Shown here in pieces: positions 8,251-16,109 of a stretch of DNA of 64,000 bases. The stretch lies in the NCBI RefSeq assembly GCF_003386795.1, contig NZ_QTUC01000001.1:558001-622000 (forward strand). The letters are read 5' to 3'. This DNA is from Thermasporomyces composti (GTDB lineage Bacteria; Actinomycetota; Actinomycetes; Propionibacteriales; Actinopolymorphaceae). The notes beneath the pieces were generated by a model. The model had not been told where the DNA came from and searched no databases. It saw only the letters and a list, made by a program, of their open reading frames with translations. Within the stretch, counting starts at the first letter, position 1; every line of letters begins with the position of its first letter. A program made the translations under genes and the position numbers.

Positions 8251-9273
8251 GTGTTCGAGTCCGAAGAGGACCTAGAACGACGACTGGCGACGCCGTCACC
8301 CGGCCTCGTCGCCGACCTCGCACACATCGACGGTGACCTGGTGGTGCTCGGCGCCGGGGGCAAGATGGGGCCCAGTCTGTGTCACCTCGCCCGCCGTGGT
8401 CTCGACGCGGCCGGACGCTCCGACGTTCGGGTCTTCGCCGTGTCCCGGTGGAGCGACCACGAGGTCGAGGAACGACTGCGTCAACGCGGCGTCGAGACCG
8501 TGCGGTTCGACCTGTCACCCGACGCGGACCTGAGCGCACTCCCCGACGCCGGCAACGTCGTCTACATGGTGGGCGCCAAGTTCGGCACCGCCGACCGCCC
8601 GGCCACCACCTGGGCGGTCAACACGTTCCTCGCCGCGGCGGTGGCGCGCCGCTACGCCGACGCGCGCATCGCGGCGTTCTCCACCGGCAACGTCTACCCA
8701 CTAGTGCCGGTGACCTCGGGCGGATGCACCGAGGACGACCCACCCGACCCGATCGGCGAGTACGCGATGTCATGCCTCGGACGCGAGCGGGCCTTCGAGC
8801 ACGCCAGCCTGGAACGAGGCACTCGCGTCACCCTGCTGCGGCTCAACTACGCCGTCGAGATGCGGTACGGCGTCCTCGCCGACATCGCCAGCACCGTGCT
8901 CGCCGGTGAACCTCTCGACATCACCACCGGACACGTCAACGTCGTGTGGCAGGGGTACGCCAACGAGGTAGCCCTGCGCTCCCTCCTCCACGCCTCGAGC
9001 CCGGCGCTGACCCTCAACGTCACCGGACCGGAGACCTTGTCGGTCCGTCGCCTGGCCGAGCGTTTCGGCAAGCTCCTGGACGTCACGCCGTCGTTCGTCG
9101 GCGAGGAAGCGCCGACCGCCCTGTTGTCCGACGCCAGCCGCTGCCACGCGTTGTTCGGGTACCCCGAGCTGTCGGTCGGCGCTCTCGTCGAGGCGCAGGC
9201 CGACTGGCTGCGGCGCGGCATGGTCCTGTGGAGCAAGCCGACGAAGTTCCAGAGACGGGACGGGCGGTTCTGA
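8251..9273 (+). CDS. NAD-dependent epimerase/dehydratase-like protein
   Basis: 340 residues from GTG 8251, chosen because GGAGGGGG lies at normal distance upstream; a GTG at 8227 in the same frame has no such site. The Rossmann dinucleotide motif is DLVVLGAGGKMGPSL near residue 30. A typical short-chain sugar-nucleotide enzyme would show YxxSK; here the region STGNVYP...EYAMSCLGRERA has Cys where the catalytic Lys is expected. The usual Tyr-Lys chemistry may therefore be altered or lost. The stop overlaps the next start (TGATG), so it is coupled to the aldolase-like gene and probably acts on the same sugar-derived substrate. Confidence 0.85.
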   Translation: MFESEEDLERRLATPSPGLVADLAHIDGDLVVLGAGGKMGPSLCHLARRGLDAAGRSDVRVFAVSRWSDHEVEERLRQRGVETVRFDLSPDADLSALPDAGNVVYMVGAKFGTADRPATTWAVNTFLAAAVARRYADARIAAFSTGNVYPLVPVTSGGCTEDDPPDPIGEYAMSCLGRERAFEHASLERGTRVTLLRLNYAVEMRYGVLADIASTVLAGEPLDITTGHVNVVWQGYANEVALRSLLHASSPALTLNVTGPETLSVRRLAERFGKLLDVTPSFVGEEAPTALLSDASRCHALFGYPELSVGALVEAQADWLRRGMVLWSKPTKFQRRDGRF

Positions 9274-10331
9274 TGGCGCCGACACTTCCTCCCGACGTCG
9301 CTCGACTGCTCGCGGAAGGCTGCGTCATCCCAGCCCACCCGCTCGCCTTGAACGAGCGGCGGCAGCTCGACGAACGCCGCCAGCGCGCGCTCACCCGCTA
9401 CTACATCGCCGCCGGCGCGGGTGGCGTCGCGGTCGGCGTGCACACCACGCAGTTCGCGATCCGGTCCGCGGGCCTGTTCGAGCCCGTCCTCGAGCTCGCC
9501 CGGGAGACCATCGATCAAGAGGTGGGCGACCGGCCGTTCCTCCGGATCGCGGGAGCCATCGGTGACGTCCGCCAAGCGGTCCGGGAGGCCGAGATCGCCG
9601 CTGAGCTCGGCTACCACGCCGTCCTGCTCGGGCCCACCACCTCCGCCGTGGACGAGCAGGAGCTGCTGCTGCGGGCGAAGGCGGTCGGCGAGGTGCTGCC
9701 CGTCATGGGCTTCTACCTCCAGGAGGCGGTCGGCGGCCGCTACCTCTCCCGGAACTTCTGGCGGGCGCTCGCCGACCTCCCGTGCGTCGTGGCCGCCAAA
9801 ATCGCGCCCTTCGACCGCTACCGCACGCTCGAGGCCGTGCAGGGCATCGCCGAGGCCGATCGTGGCGACGAGGTCGCGCTCTACACCGGGAACGACGACA
9901 CGATCATCACCGACCTGCTCACCCCGGTGATGGTCGACGTCGGCGGCGGCCGAGTGGTCCGACGCCGCATCGTGGGCGGGCTGTTGGGCCAGTGGGCGGT
10001 GTGGACTCGGCAGGCGGTCCGCCTGCTCGAACGCGCACGCCGCGCCTGGGCCGGGGACGACGCGGAGCTTCGCGCGCTGTTGGAGCTCAGCCCGTCGCTC
10101 ACCGCCGCGAACGCGGCCGTCTTCGACGCGGCCAACAACTTCGCCGGCTGTATCGCGGGGGTCCACGAAGTGCTCCGACGTCAAGGGCTCCTCGCCGGCA
10201 CCTGGTGCCTGGACCCCCACGAGACGCTCTCGCCCGGGCAGGCCGAGGAGATCGCCCGCGTCTGCGCGGCCTACCCCGAGCTCACCGACGACGACTTCGT
10301 CGCGGAGCACCGAGACGAGTGGTTGCGCTGA
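9273..10331 (+). CDS. DapA-superfamily (dihydrodipicolinate synthase/N-acetylneuraminate lyase-like) aldolase
   Basis: 352 residues. The (beta/alpha)8 aldolase family is indicated by AGAGGVAVGVHTTQ in the position of the pyruvate-binding loop, LLGPTTS, GFYLQEAVGG with the usual Tyr, and AAKIAPFDRYRT, whose Lys (about 176) is the expected Schiff-base residue. It is about 50 residues longer than typical DapA, mainly at the C-terminus. True lysine-pathway DapA is encoded at 17798-18715, so this copy is more likely a catabolic 2-keto-sugar-acid or hydroxy-keto-acid aldolase or dehydratase. ATG 9273 overlaps the epimerase stop by one base. Confidence 0.82.
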   Translation: MAPTLPPDVARLLAEGCVIPAHPLALNERRQLDERRQRALTRYYIAAGAGGVAVGVHTTQFAIRSAGLFEPVLELARETIDQEVGDRPFLRIAGAIGDVRQAVREAEIAAELGYHAVLLGPTTSAVDEQELLLRAKAVGEVLPVMGFYLQEAVGGRYLSRNFWRALADLPCVVAAKIAPFDRYRTLEAVQGIAEADRGDEVALYTGNDDTIITDLLTPVMVDVGGGRVVRRRIVGGLLGQWAVWTRQAVRLLERARRAWAGDDAELRALLELSPSLTAANAAVFDAANNFAGCIAGVHEVLRRQGLLAGTWCLDPHETLSPGQAEEIARVCAAYPELTDDDFVAEHRDEWLR

Positions 10332-10358
10332 CCGGCGATCGAGGGCGGGCAGCCGCGG

Positions 10359-11618
10359 TCACACGTCAACCCGGTAGATGACGGGCGGTCGGCCCATCTG
10401 ACCCTCGCTGAGGGTGCCGACCGCCACCGCGGCGCCGGCGCGCTCGAGACGCTTGAGCAGCCGGCGGGCGCTGCGCTCCTGGATCCCGAACGCCTGGGCC
10501 AGCTCGGCCGCGGTGACCAGGCGGTTCTCCCTTCCCTCGAGGAACTGCCGAAGCGACTGCAGGGTCGCTCGACTCATGCCGAGCCGCTGCGCGAGCCGCC
10601 CCAGGTCCGTGGGCACGGCACCCTGGACCGCGCCCTTGGTCAAGACGATGTCGGAGTCGTGCGGCCCGCCGAGGACCGCCGCGACGTCGCCTTGGGCCCG
10701 GGCACGGGTCAGCGCCCGCGACGCGTGCGCGGCCGCCTCGCCGGCCGACCGGCCGATGCCGAGACCGATCCGGACGACCTTGTGCCGCTTGGCGATCGGC
10801 TCCAGGAACGGCGCGCCCTGGAAGTCAGCCGTCACCCGCTCGAGCGGGCCACGCGTGGTCACGAGCAGGTAGCGCTGCTCATCGAGCTGGACGACCGTGC
10901 CGCCGAGCTGGCCGAGGTCGCGTTGCAGCAGCGGGTCGGCGCGCTCCAGCTCGACGAAGCCCAGCGCGACCTGGGCATCGGAATGGTGACGGTTGCGGGT
11001 CCGCAGCGCCAGGGCGTCGATGGCGTTGCGGATGTCCCGCGGTGACGGCGCCAGCCGGACCACCGGCATCTCCTTGCGGAGCACGTCGTAGGCCGACCGC
11101 AGGCAGGTGATCGCCACCGTCGTGTCGTACTTGGCTCGGGCCTCGCAGTGGAACGCCACGACGTCCCGTGACCGCACCGGCAGGTCGTAGACCATCGTCA
11201 CGGCCGTGTCGGGCGGGAGACCCGCCTCGGACAACGTCTCCGACACCTCGGCGGGGTCGAGGGTGTCGATGCTGATCCGACTCAGGTCCCGACCACTTCT
11301 GGACAGTCGGAACAAGGCGGCCAGCAGCGTGAGGCCGCTGTAGGAGACGTGCTCCGCGGGCAGCGTCACCGCCTTGGCCGCGACCGCGATCGCGTGCGGC
11401 ACGACGCCCGTGAAGAGCCAGGCGTCCACCTCGTCCGCGTGCTTCTCGAGCAACCGGACCGTCTCCTGCTCCTGCCGGTACGGCAGCCGTCGCGCACGCA
11501 AGGCAGGCGTTCGGTCGACGGCGTTGGCGACCCGGGGCACGAGGTCGGCCGGGCCCACCACGCCGAAGGTCAGTACCCGATCAGGCCGGTTCGTCGCCCG
11601 CCGCTGACGTCCGTCCAT
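10359..11618 (-). CDS. Putative transcriptional regulator with C-terminal winged helix
   Basis: 419 residues with no clear family name. The last 75 residues form a winged helix-turn-helix: LVTAAELAQAFGIQERSARR followed by LLKRLERAG and a wing. The middle (about 265-325) resembles a degenerate GGDEF-like fold (KVVRIGLGIGRSAGEAA), as in some ABC-locus regulators of actinobacteria. The N-terminal third looks like a ligand-binding domain (LTFGVVGPADLVPRV). The start is ATG 11618, six bases after a TAACGT -10-like box, so the mRNA may be leaderless. Palindrome C lies at this promoter. It is the only DNA-binding protein in the locus and the best candidate ligand for the three palindromes. Confidence 0.7.
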   Translation of the reverse strand: MDGRQRRATNRPDRVLTFGVVGPADLVPRVANAVDRTPALRARRLPYRQEQETVRLLEKHADEVDAWLFTGVVPHAIAVAAKAVTLPAEHVSYSGLTLLAALFRLSRSGRDLSRISIDTLDPAEVSETLSEAGLPPDTAVTMVYDLPVRSRDVVAFHCEARAKYDTTVAITCLRSAYDVLRKEMPVVRLAPSPRDIRNAIDALALRTRNRHHSDAQVALGFVELERADPLLQRDLGQLGGTVVQLDEQRYLLVTTRGPLERVTADFQGAPFLEPIAKRHKVVRIGLGIGRSAGEAAAHASRALTRARAQGDVAAVLGGPHDSDIVLTKGAVQGAVPTDLGRLAQRLGMSRATLQSLRQFLEGRENRLVTAAELAQAFGIQERSARRLLKRLERAGAAVAVGTLSEGQMGRPPVIYRVDV

Positions 11619-11627
11619 GCCTGTACG

Positions 11628-11645
11628 TTACGGCCTCGGCCGGAA
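11628..11645. promoter_or_regulatory. Operator candidate C between the regulator and the second aldolase gene
   Basis: TTACGGCCTCGGCCGGAA matches site B at 14 of 18 positions and keeps the core CGG-Y-C-Y-CG-R-CCG. It lies 10 bases before the regulator start and partly over that gene's -10-like TAACGT. It is also 49 bases before the divergent gene at 11694. This suggests autoregulation. Confidence 0.5.
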
Positions 11646-11693
11646 ACATTCGCCTCACCCACGCGCGCCGCGGATGGGGCACACTCATGGGTC

Positions 11694-12686
11694 ATGACGA
11701 GCAACGGGACCGGCCCCCGCAGGCCGGCTGCCGTGGCGCGGGTTCGTGACCTGCTCCGCGGCCGGGTCGTCGCCGCCACCCTCACACCCTTCCACGCCGA
11801 CGGCCGGATCGCCCGGGAGGCGGTCGCCGGCTACGCGGCGGCGTTGCGCCGCGGCGGCGCTGGCGCCCTGGCTGTCGGAGCCCACACCGGCCGAGGCGGC
11901 CGTCTCCAACCGGACGACCTCGCCGTGCTGGTGAGCGAGTACGCCGACGCCTCCGGGCTGCCCATCATCGCGGGGCTCGCCCTCGCCCCCGAGCGGCCGG
12001 TCGAGGACGCGATCCGGTTGGGTCTGCGGCTGCGGGCCGCGGGCGCCGCCGCGCTCCTGGTCTGTCCCGTCTCCGGCGCCTCGCCAGCGGACATCGTCCG
12101 TCTGCACGAGCGGCTGGGCGAGGAGACCGAACTCCCGCTCATGGCGTTCGTCCTCTACGAGCGGGCGAGTGGCTGCCAGTACGCCGAGGAGACGGTCGCC
12201 GAGCTTCTCACGCTCCCGTGGGTCTGCGGCGTCAAGCTCGCCTTGCTCGACAACGCGGTGGCCTGCCAGGACATTCTGGCCACCGCCCGGGCGGTTGACC
12301 CCGACGCCCTCGTCATGACCGGTGAGGACCGCATGTATGGGCCGTCGCTCATGTGGGGCGCCGACACCGCTCTCCTCGGGATCGCGTCCGCCCTCCCCGA
12401 ATGGTCGGTCGCGGTGCTGGACGCCTGGACGCGAGGCGACCACGCGTCGTTCGTCGCCGCCTCGACCCGACTCGACGCCCTCGGTCGACTGACGTTCCGC
12501 GAGCCGATGGAAGGCTACGTGCAACGCATGGCGTGGATCGCGGCGTGGCAGGGGATCTTGCCGTCCGAGGTCGCGGTCGACCCGTTCGGCCCTCCGTTGC
12601 CGGCAGGCGAGCGCGAGCGGCTGCTCTCCGCGGTCCGGGCGCTTGCCGACACACCAGACGCACGACTATGCCAGTCCCGCCTCTAA
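11694..12686 (+). CDS. DapA-superfamily aldolase, second copy in the locus
   Basis: 330 residues. Family features are VAATLTPFHADGRI at the N-terminus, AVGAHTGRGG in the pyruvate-loop position, FVLYERASG with the conserved Tyr, and CGVKLALLDN, where Lys 181 is the expected Schiff-base residue. It is only distantly similar to the copy at 9273-10331. ATG 11694 is the first plausible start after the regulator's divergent promoter. Together with the epimerase-like and Gfo/Idh-like enzymes it suggests a branch that cleaves a keto sugar acid; the exact substrate cannot be read from sequence. Confidence 0.82.
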   Translation: MTSNGTGPRRPAAVARVRDLLRGRVVAATLTPFHADGRIAREAVAGYAAALRRGGAGALAVGAHTGRGGRLQPDDLAVLVSEYADASGLPIIAGLALAPERPVEDAIRLGLRLRAAGAAALLVCPVSGASPADIVRLHERLGEETELPLMAFVLYERASGCQYAEETVAELLTLPWVCGVKLALLDNAVACQDILATARAVDPDALVMTGEDRMYGPSLMWGADTALLGIASALPEWSVAVLDAWTRGDHASFVAASTRLDALGRLTFREPMEGYVQRMAWIAAWQGILPSEVAVDPFGPPLPAGERERLLSAVRALADTPDARLCQSRL

Positions 12687-12711
12687 GGTGCCCGTCCTGG
12701 TCGCCCACACC

Positions 12712-12730
12712 CGCGGCGATGTCCGCCGCG
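12712..12730. terminator. Hairpin between convergent genes
   Basis: CGCGGCG (12712-12718), loop ATGTC, CGCCGCG (12724-12730): a perfect seven-pair stem between the stops at 12686 and 12753. It could end transcription from both sides. There is no U-run. Confidence 0.4.
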
Positions 12731-12752
12731 ACATGGGCTCATCCTTGGGCGG

Positions 12753-13622
12753 TCAGGATTCGCGTACCCACGTGGTGAGGGTGAACCTCACCAACGCGTG
12801 GTGGTCATCGTCGAAGGTGATCCTCGTGATCGTCGCCTTCGCCACCCGACCCTGTGGTGTCACGGCACACAACGAGGCGCCCACCTCGAAACCGGCTACC
12901 TCTGGGTCAGCCCTCTCATCGATGCGCAGCGCGCCTCCGATGGAGGCCCCTGACGCCGCCGCGGCGCACCGCTCCGGCGTGACCTGAGCCCCGGCTTCGG
13001 TTTTGCTCAACAGTCCGACCTTGGCGCCCGCGGCCACGCTCAAGGTCGCGTCCCACCCACAGGCCGTGTAGTACATGTCGATGGCGTCGCGCTCGTCGGC
13101 GGACAGGTCATCCTGGTCGTCGTCGGGCACCAGGCGGGTGATGGGCGGTCCATTTCCAGAGGGGTCGCCATCGAAATCGACGGCGATGGAGTCCCCGCAT
13201 CCAGTCCCTGGGCTATAGATGGCCAGTGGCACGTTCTCGTGCTCCACGCGGTAGACCGTCGATGCGGGTCCGGGCTCCTCGGTGGGAGGTGTGCTGGGTC
13301 CTGGTGTCACGATGGGCTCCGCCGACCTCGAGGGCGAAGATGACGGTGTCGTTGTAGGCGAACGACTCTCCTCGCTTGGTGCCCGCGTGCCCTCGGACAC
13401 CTGAGTCGTGGTCTCACTCTCGCCTCGTCGTGATTCGGGTGCACTGTCGAACCACAGCTGCGCGAGCAAGACGCATACGGACACGACCGAGGACAACGAC
13501 GCGATCGCAGCCACCCACTCCGTAGTGGGGTGCCGGTTACGCCGTGCCCACCACCACGCCCCGCCACACGCAGCCAGGGCGACGAGGAGGCCCACCAGGA
13601 CCGCGAGACGTCCGCCGCTCAT
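12753..13622 (-). CDS. Membrane-anchored protein of unknown function, tandem paralogue 1 (intact)
   Basis: 289 residues from ATG 13622 (MSGGRL). Two hydrophobic segments (about 5-24 and 37-57) are followed by a Ser/Thr/Pro-rich linker of about 70 residues and a C-terminal globular domain, probably extracytoplasmic. The domain shares long blocks with the neighbour at 13752: PLAIYSPGTGCG, VDFDGDPSGNGPPITR, EAGAQVTPERCAAAASGASI and AGFEVGASLC..TPQGRVAKATIT. Cysteines recur at matching places. No enzyme motif is recognised. A TACGAT box eight bases before the ATG, conserved in the next two copies, suggests a leaderless transcript. Confidence 0.75.
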   Translation of the reverse strand: MSGGRLAVLVGLLVALAACGGAWWWARRNRHPTTEWVAAIASLSSVVSVCVLLAQLWFDSAPESRRGESETTTQVSEGTRAPSEESRSPTTTPSSSPSRSAEPIVTPGPSTPPTEEPGPASTVYRVEHENVPLAIYSPGTGCGDSIAVDFDGDPSGNGPPITRLVPDDDQDDLSADERDAIDMYYTACGWDATLSVAAGAKVGLLSKTEAGAQVTPERCAAAASGASIGGALRIDERADPEVAGFEVGASLCAVTPQGRVAKATITRITFDDDHHALVRFTLTTWVRES

Positions 13623-13751
13623 GATCACGGATCGTAACAGGATGTGATCACGGCGCGTAGGTGCACGAGCATCATGAGCCTTCAGGCGCCAGATGTCACC
13701 ACGCCCACAAGAGTGCCCGTCACCACGTTTAGCGACTTCGGCGAGGAAAGG

Positions 13752-14588
13752 TTAGGAGGAGGCGCGGACCCATGTGGTGAGGGTGAACTCGACAGCTGGG
13801 AACCCGCTCTCGTAGCTGATGTGCGTGATCGTCGCCTTCGCCACGCGGCCCTGTGGTGTCCGAGCGCATAGCGAAGCACCTACCTCGAAGCCAGCGTCGC
13901 GCGCGTCAGCGCTGTTGTCGATGCGAAGCTCGCCTCCGATGGAGGCGCCCGACGCCGCCGCGGCGCACTGCTCCGCGGTGACCTCCTCTGCGGCCTCACC
14001 CTTGCGCAACAACCCGACCGAGGAGCCCGGCGACACGCTCAAGACCGCGGTCACGCAGGTCTCGTAGTACATGTCGATGGCTTCGCGCTCGCTGCTCGTC
14101 AACGCGTCCCAGTCGACTACCCGTCGCGTGATCGGCGGACCGTCCCCGAACGGATCACCGTCGAAGTCGACAACCGTGTAGGCACTCTCACACGTGCCCG
14201 GGGAACGGATGGCCAGCGGCACATCCTTGTGCTCAAGCCGGTAGGTCGGCGTCGAGCGGACTTCCGAGGGCAACGACGCCGACGGCGCAGGCGTCGTGAT
14301 GGGCTCCGCCGTCGTGGTCGGCGACGTCCTCTTCTCATCCGGTGCTCGGGACCTGCTCTCCGCTGTCTGACTCGTGGCGGGGTCGTCGCTTGGTCGTGGC
14401 TCCGGGCCCTCCTCGAACCACAACTGCGCGATCACGACACCCACGGACACCACCGAAGCGAGTCCGGTGAGCGTAGCCAACCATTCCGTCTGGGAGTCCT
14501 CGTTGTGTTTCGCCCACCACCGCGCCACGACACAGGCGACCAGAGAAATAACGAAAGCCACCAACAGCACGAGGCGTCCGCCGCTCAT
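13752..14588 (-). CDS. Membrane-anchored protein of unknown function, tandem paralogue 2 (intact)
   Basis: 278 residues from ATG 14588 (MSGGRLVLLVAF), chosen by alignment with paralogue 1 rather than the in-frame ATG at 14618. The layout is the same: two membrane segments, a linker (TSPTTTAEPITTPAPSAS), then the conserved domain with PLAIRSPGTC, VDFDGDPFGDGPPITR, SEREAIDMYYETC and AGFEVGASLCARTPQGRVAK. Identity to paralogue 1 is high in the C-terminal domain and low in the linker, as expected after duplication. The -10-like TACGAT is eight bases upstream. A binding or sensing role at the cell surface is possible, but nothing in the sequence proves it. Confidence 0.75.
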   Translation of the reverse strand: MSGGRLVLLVAFVISLVACVVARWWAKHNEDSQTEWLATLTGLASVVSVGVVIAQLWFEEGPEPRPSDDPATSQTAESRSRAPDEKRTSPTTTAEPITTPAPSASLPSEVRSTPTYRLEHKDVPLAIRSPGTCESAYTVVDFDGDPFGDGPPITRRVVDWDALTSSEREAIDMYYETCVTAVLSVSPGSSVGLLRKGEAAEEVTAEQCAAAASGASIGGELRIDNSADARDAGFEVGASLCARTPQGRVAKATITHISYESGFPAVEFTLTTWVRASS

Positions 14589-14726
14589 GACCAGCGGATC
14601 GTAGCAAAAGATGATCATGGAGCGCCGGAGGGTGACCGTGGTGTTCCTAGGCTCGATGACGTCGATTCACGACGTCATCGAGGTCGCGTCCGATCGAGCC
14701 ACGTCGGGCACGTCACGAGGCGCGGA

Positions 14727-15543
14727 TCAGGTAGTGAGGTCGAACTCTACGAGCGCGTTCCCGAGATTGTCGTAGGTGATGTTGGTGATAGTCGCCTTCG
14801 CTACCCGACCTTCCGGGGTTACGGCGCACAGGGACGCGCCGACCTCGAAGCCAGCCCTTCTGCGTGAGCGCCCTTATTGATGTGCAGCTCGCCCCCGATG
14901 GAGGCGGCCGACGCCGCGGCAGCGCACTGCTCCGGCGTGACCTCCGCTCCGTCCTCGGTCTTGCGCACCAGGCCGACCGAGGCACCCGGCCTGACGCTGA
15001 GAGTCGCGTAGATGCCACAGGTCTCGTAGTACATGTCGATGGCTTCGCGCTCACTGGGCGACAGGTCGCTCATGTCGGCGACGCGTTGAGTGATCGGCGT
15101 TCCATTCATAAACGGGTCGCCGTCGAAATCCACCGCGAGGTGGTCACATCCGCCCGGAGGACGGATAGCCAATGGCACGTCTTTGTGCTCCAAACGAAAA
15201 TCGGATGACGAAAGCTCGGGCTCTGCTGCTGGGGATGTGGTGGGTTCTGCTGTAGTGGCAAGCTCTACTGACGCGCTGGGCGAGGACGCCGGTGTCGTAG
15301 TAGGCGACGGACTTTTTTTCATCTGCCGCCCGGGATCGAGACCCCATGCGAGTCGTGACGTGCTCATCTGATGGCGTTCCTCGTTCCTCACGTACAGCTT
15401 CACCGATAGCGAGGAATAGGCTCGCAATCGCAGTGAAGGTGGTCACTCCGAACACCCACGCGGCTTTCGTCTTCTCACTGTGGCGCGCCACAAGGACGCC
15501 AATAACGAAGACTACAACTGCGATACCAGGAACGCCCACTCAT
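14727..15543 (-). pseudogene. Tandem paralogue 3, disrupted by frameshifts
   Basis: The family sequence is present but split over three frames. An ATG at 15543 in the conserved context (TACGATTCGCGATC before ATG) is out of frame with the membrane segment, which instead reads from a GTG at 15539 (GVPGIAVVVFVIGVLVA). A run of seven A's at about 15316 then shifts the frame between RAADEKK and SPSPTTTP. A third shift near 14862 separates GELHINKGAHAE from the conserved ending GASLCAVTPEGRVAKATIT. The ending stops at LTT, where the intact copies read LTTWVRA, so a fourth lesion is likely. Sequencing error at the A-run alone cannot explain all of these. Confidence 0.7.
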
Positions 15544-15648
15544 GATCGCGAATCGTAGCAGAACGCGATCATGGTGCGTCGAAAATGAAACTATGCTTCG
15601 AGGTGCCGAAGAAGCCCGCCCGCACACGCGTTCGGGCACTTCAGGACT

Positions 15649-15971
15649 GGGTGGCCTCTGTCGTTGTGACGGGCTCCGCTGGCCTGGTGAGCGGAGGCTT
15701 CGGCGTCCTCACGGGTGGAAGACCTCCCTCGTCTGGCGCTCGGAATTGGCCACCTGACGCTTGGGTTGTGGTACCGCATCGCGGGACCCTGGCGGTTCGT
15801 CAAAGAATGGCTGCACGTGACAGCCGGACGCGACCGTGAAGAACGCCGCCAGGATCCCGGCCCCCATGCCAGGAGTTCCTTCCCACCGCGGCGAGCCCGA
15901 TATCACAGCCCGAGGGAGGCGAGCGCGGTGGCTACGAGACTCACCAAGACCGCAAGACGTCCGCCGCTCAC
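15649..15971 (-). pseudogene. Tandem paralogue 4, N-terminal remnant
   Basis: From GTG 15971 the reading is SGGRLAVLVSLVATALASLG, nearly the N-terminus of paralogue 1, and then a stop. Further on, about 15650-15720 in another frame, RPAEPVTTTEATQS resembles the Thr/Pro linker of the family and is followed by a stop. The C-terminal domain is absent. The upstream block (ATCATCTTTGTTGCGGTCC) still resembles the promoters of copies 1-3 but has lost the TACGAT box. It is the most decayed member. Confidence 0.5.
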
Positions 15972-16109
15972 GGTCGGCGGACCGCAACAAAGATGATCAC
16001 GGGTTGGCGGCTCGTGGCTTCGTGTCGCCCGCGAGGTTGAGACCCGGCCGACAGGCCTGCCACCACGACCAGAGTCGCCGCGCCGGACGCCGGTCAGGTC
16101 TCGACGGCC
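15972..16109. other. Intergenic, no gene seen
   Basis: This stretch lies upstream of remnant 4 and downstream of the rnj stop. Apart from the remnant's promoter-like block nothing is recognised. Confidence 0.4.

Noticed and set aside
15300-15330. Programmed frameshifting at the seven-A run in array copy 3
   Set aside because: Possible in principle, but the same copy has further frame lesions at its N- and C-terminal ends and intact copies lack the A-run, so decay is simpler.
15585-15839. Small + strand open frame of 84 codons between array copies 3 and 4
   Set aside because: No ribosome-binding site or family similarity, and the opposite strand carries the recognisable linker of a degraded array copy.
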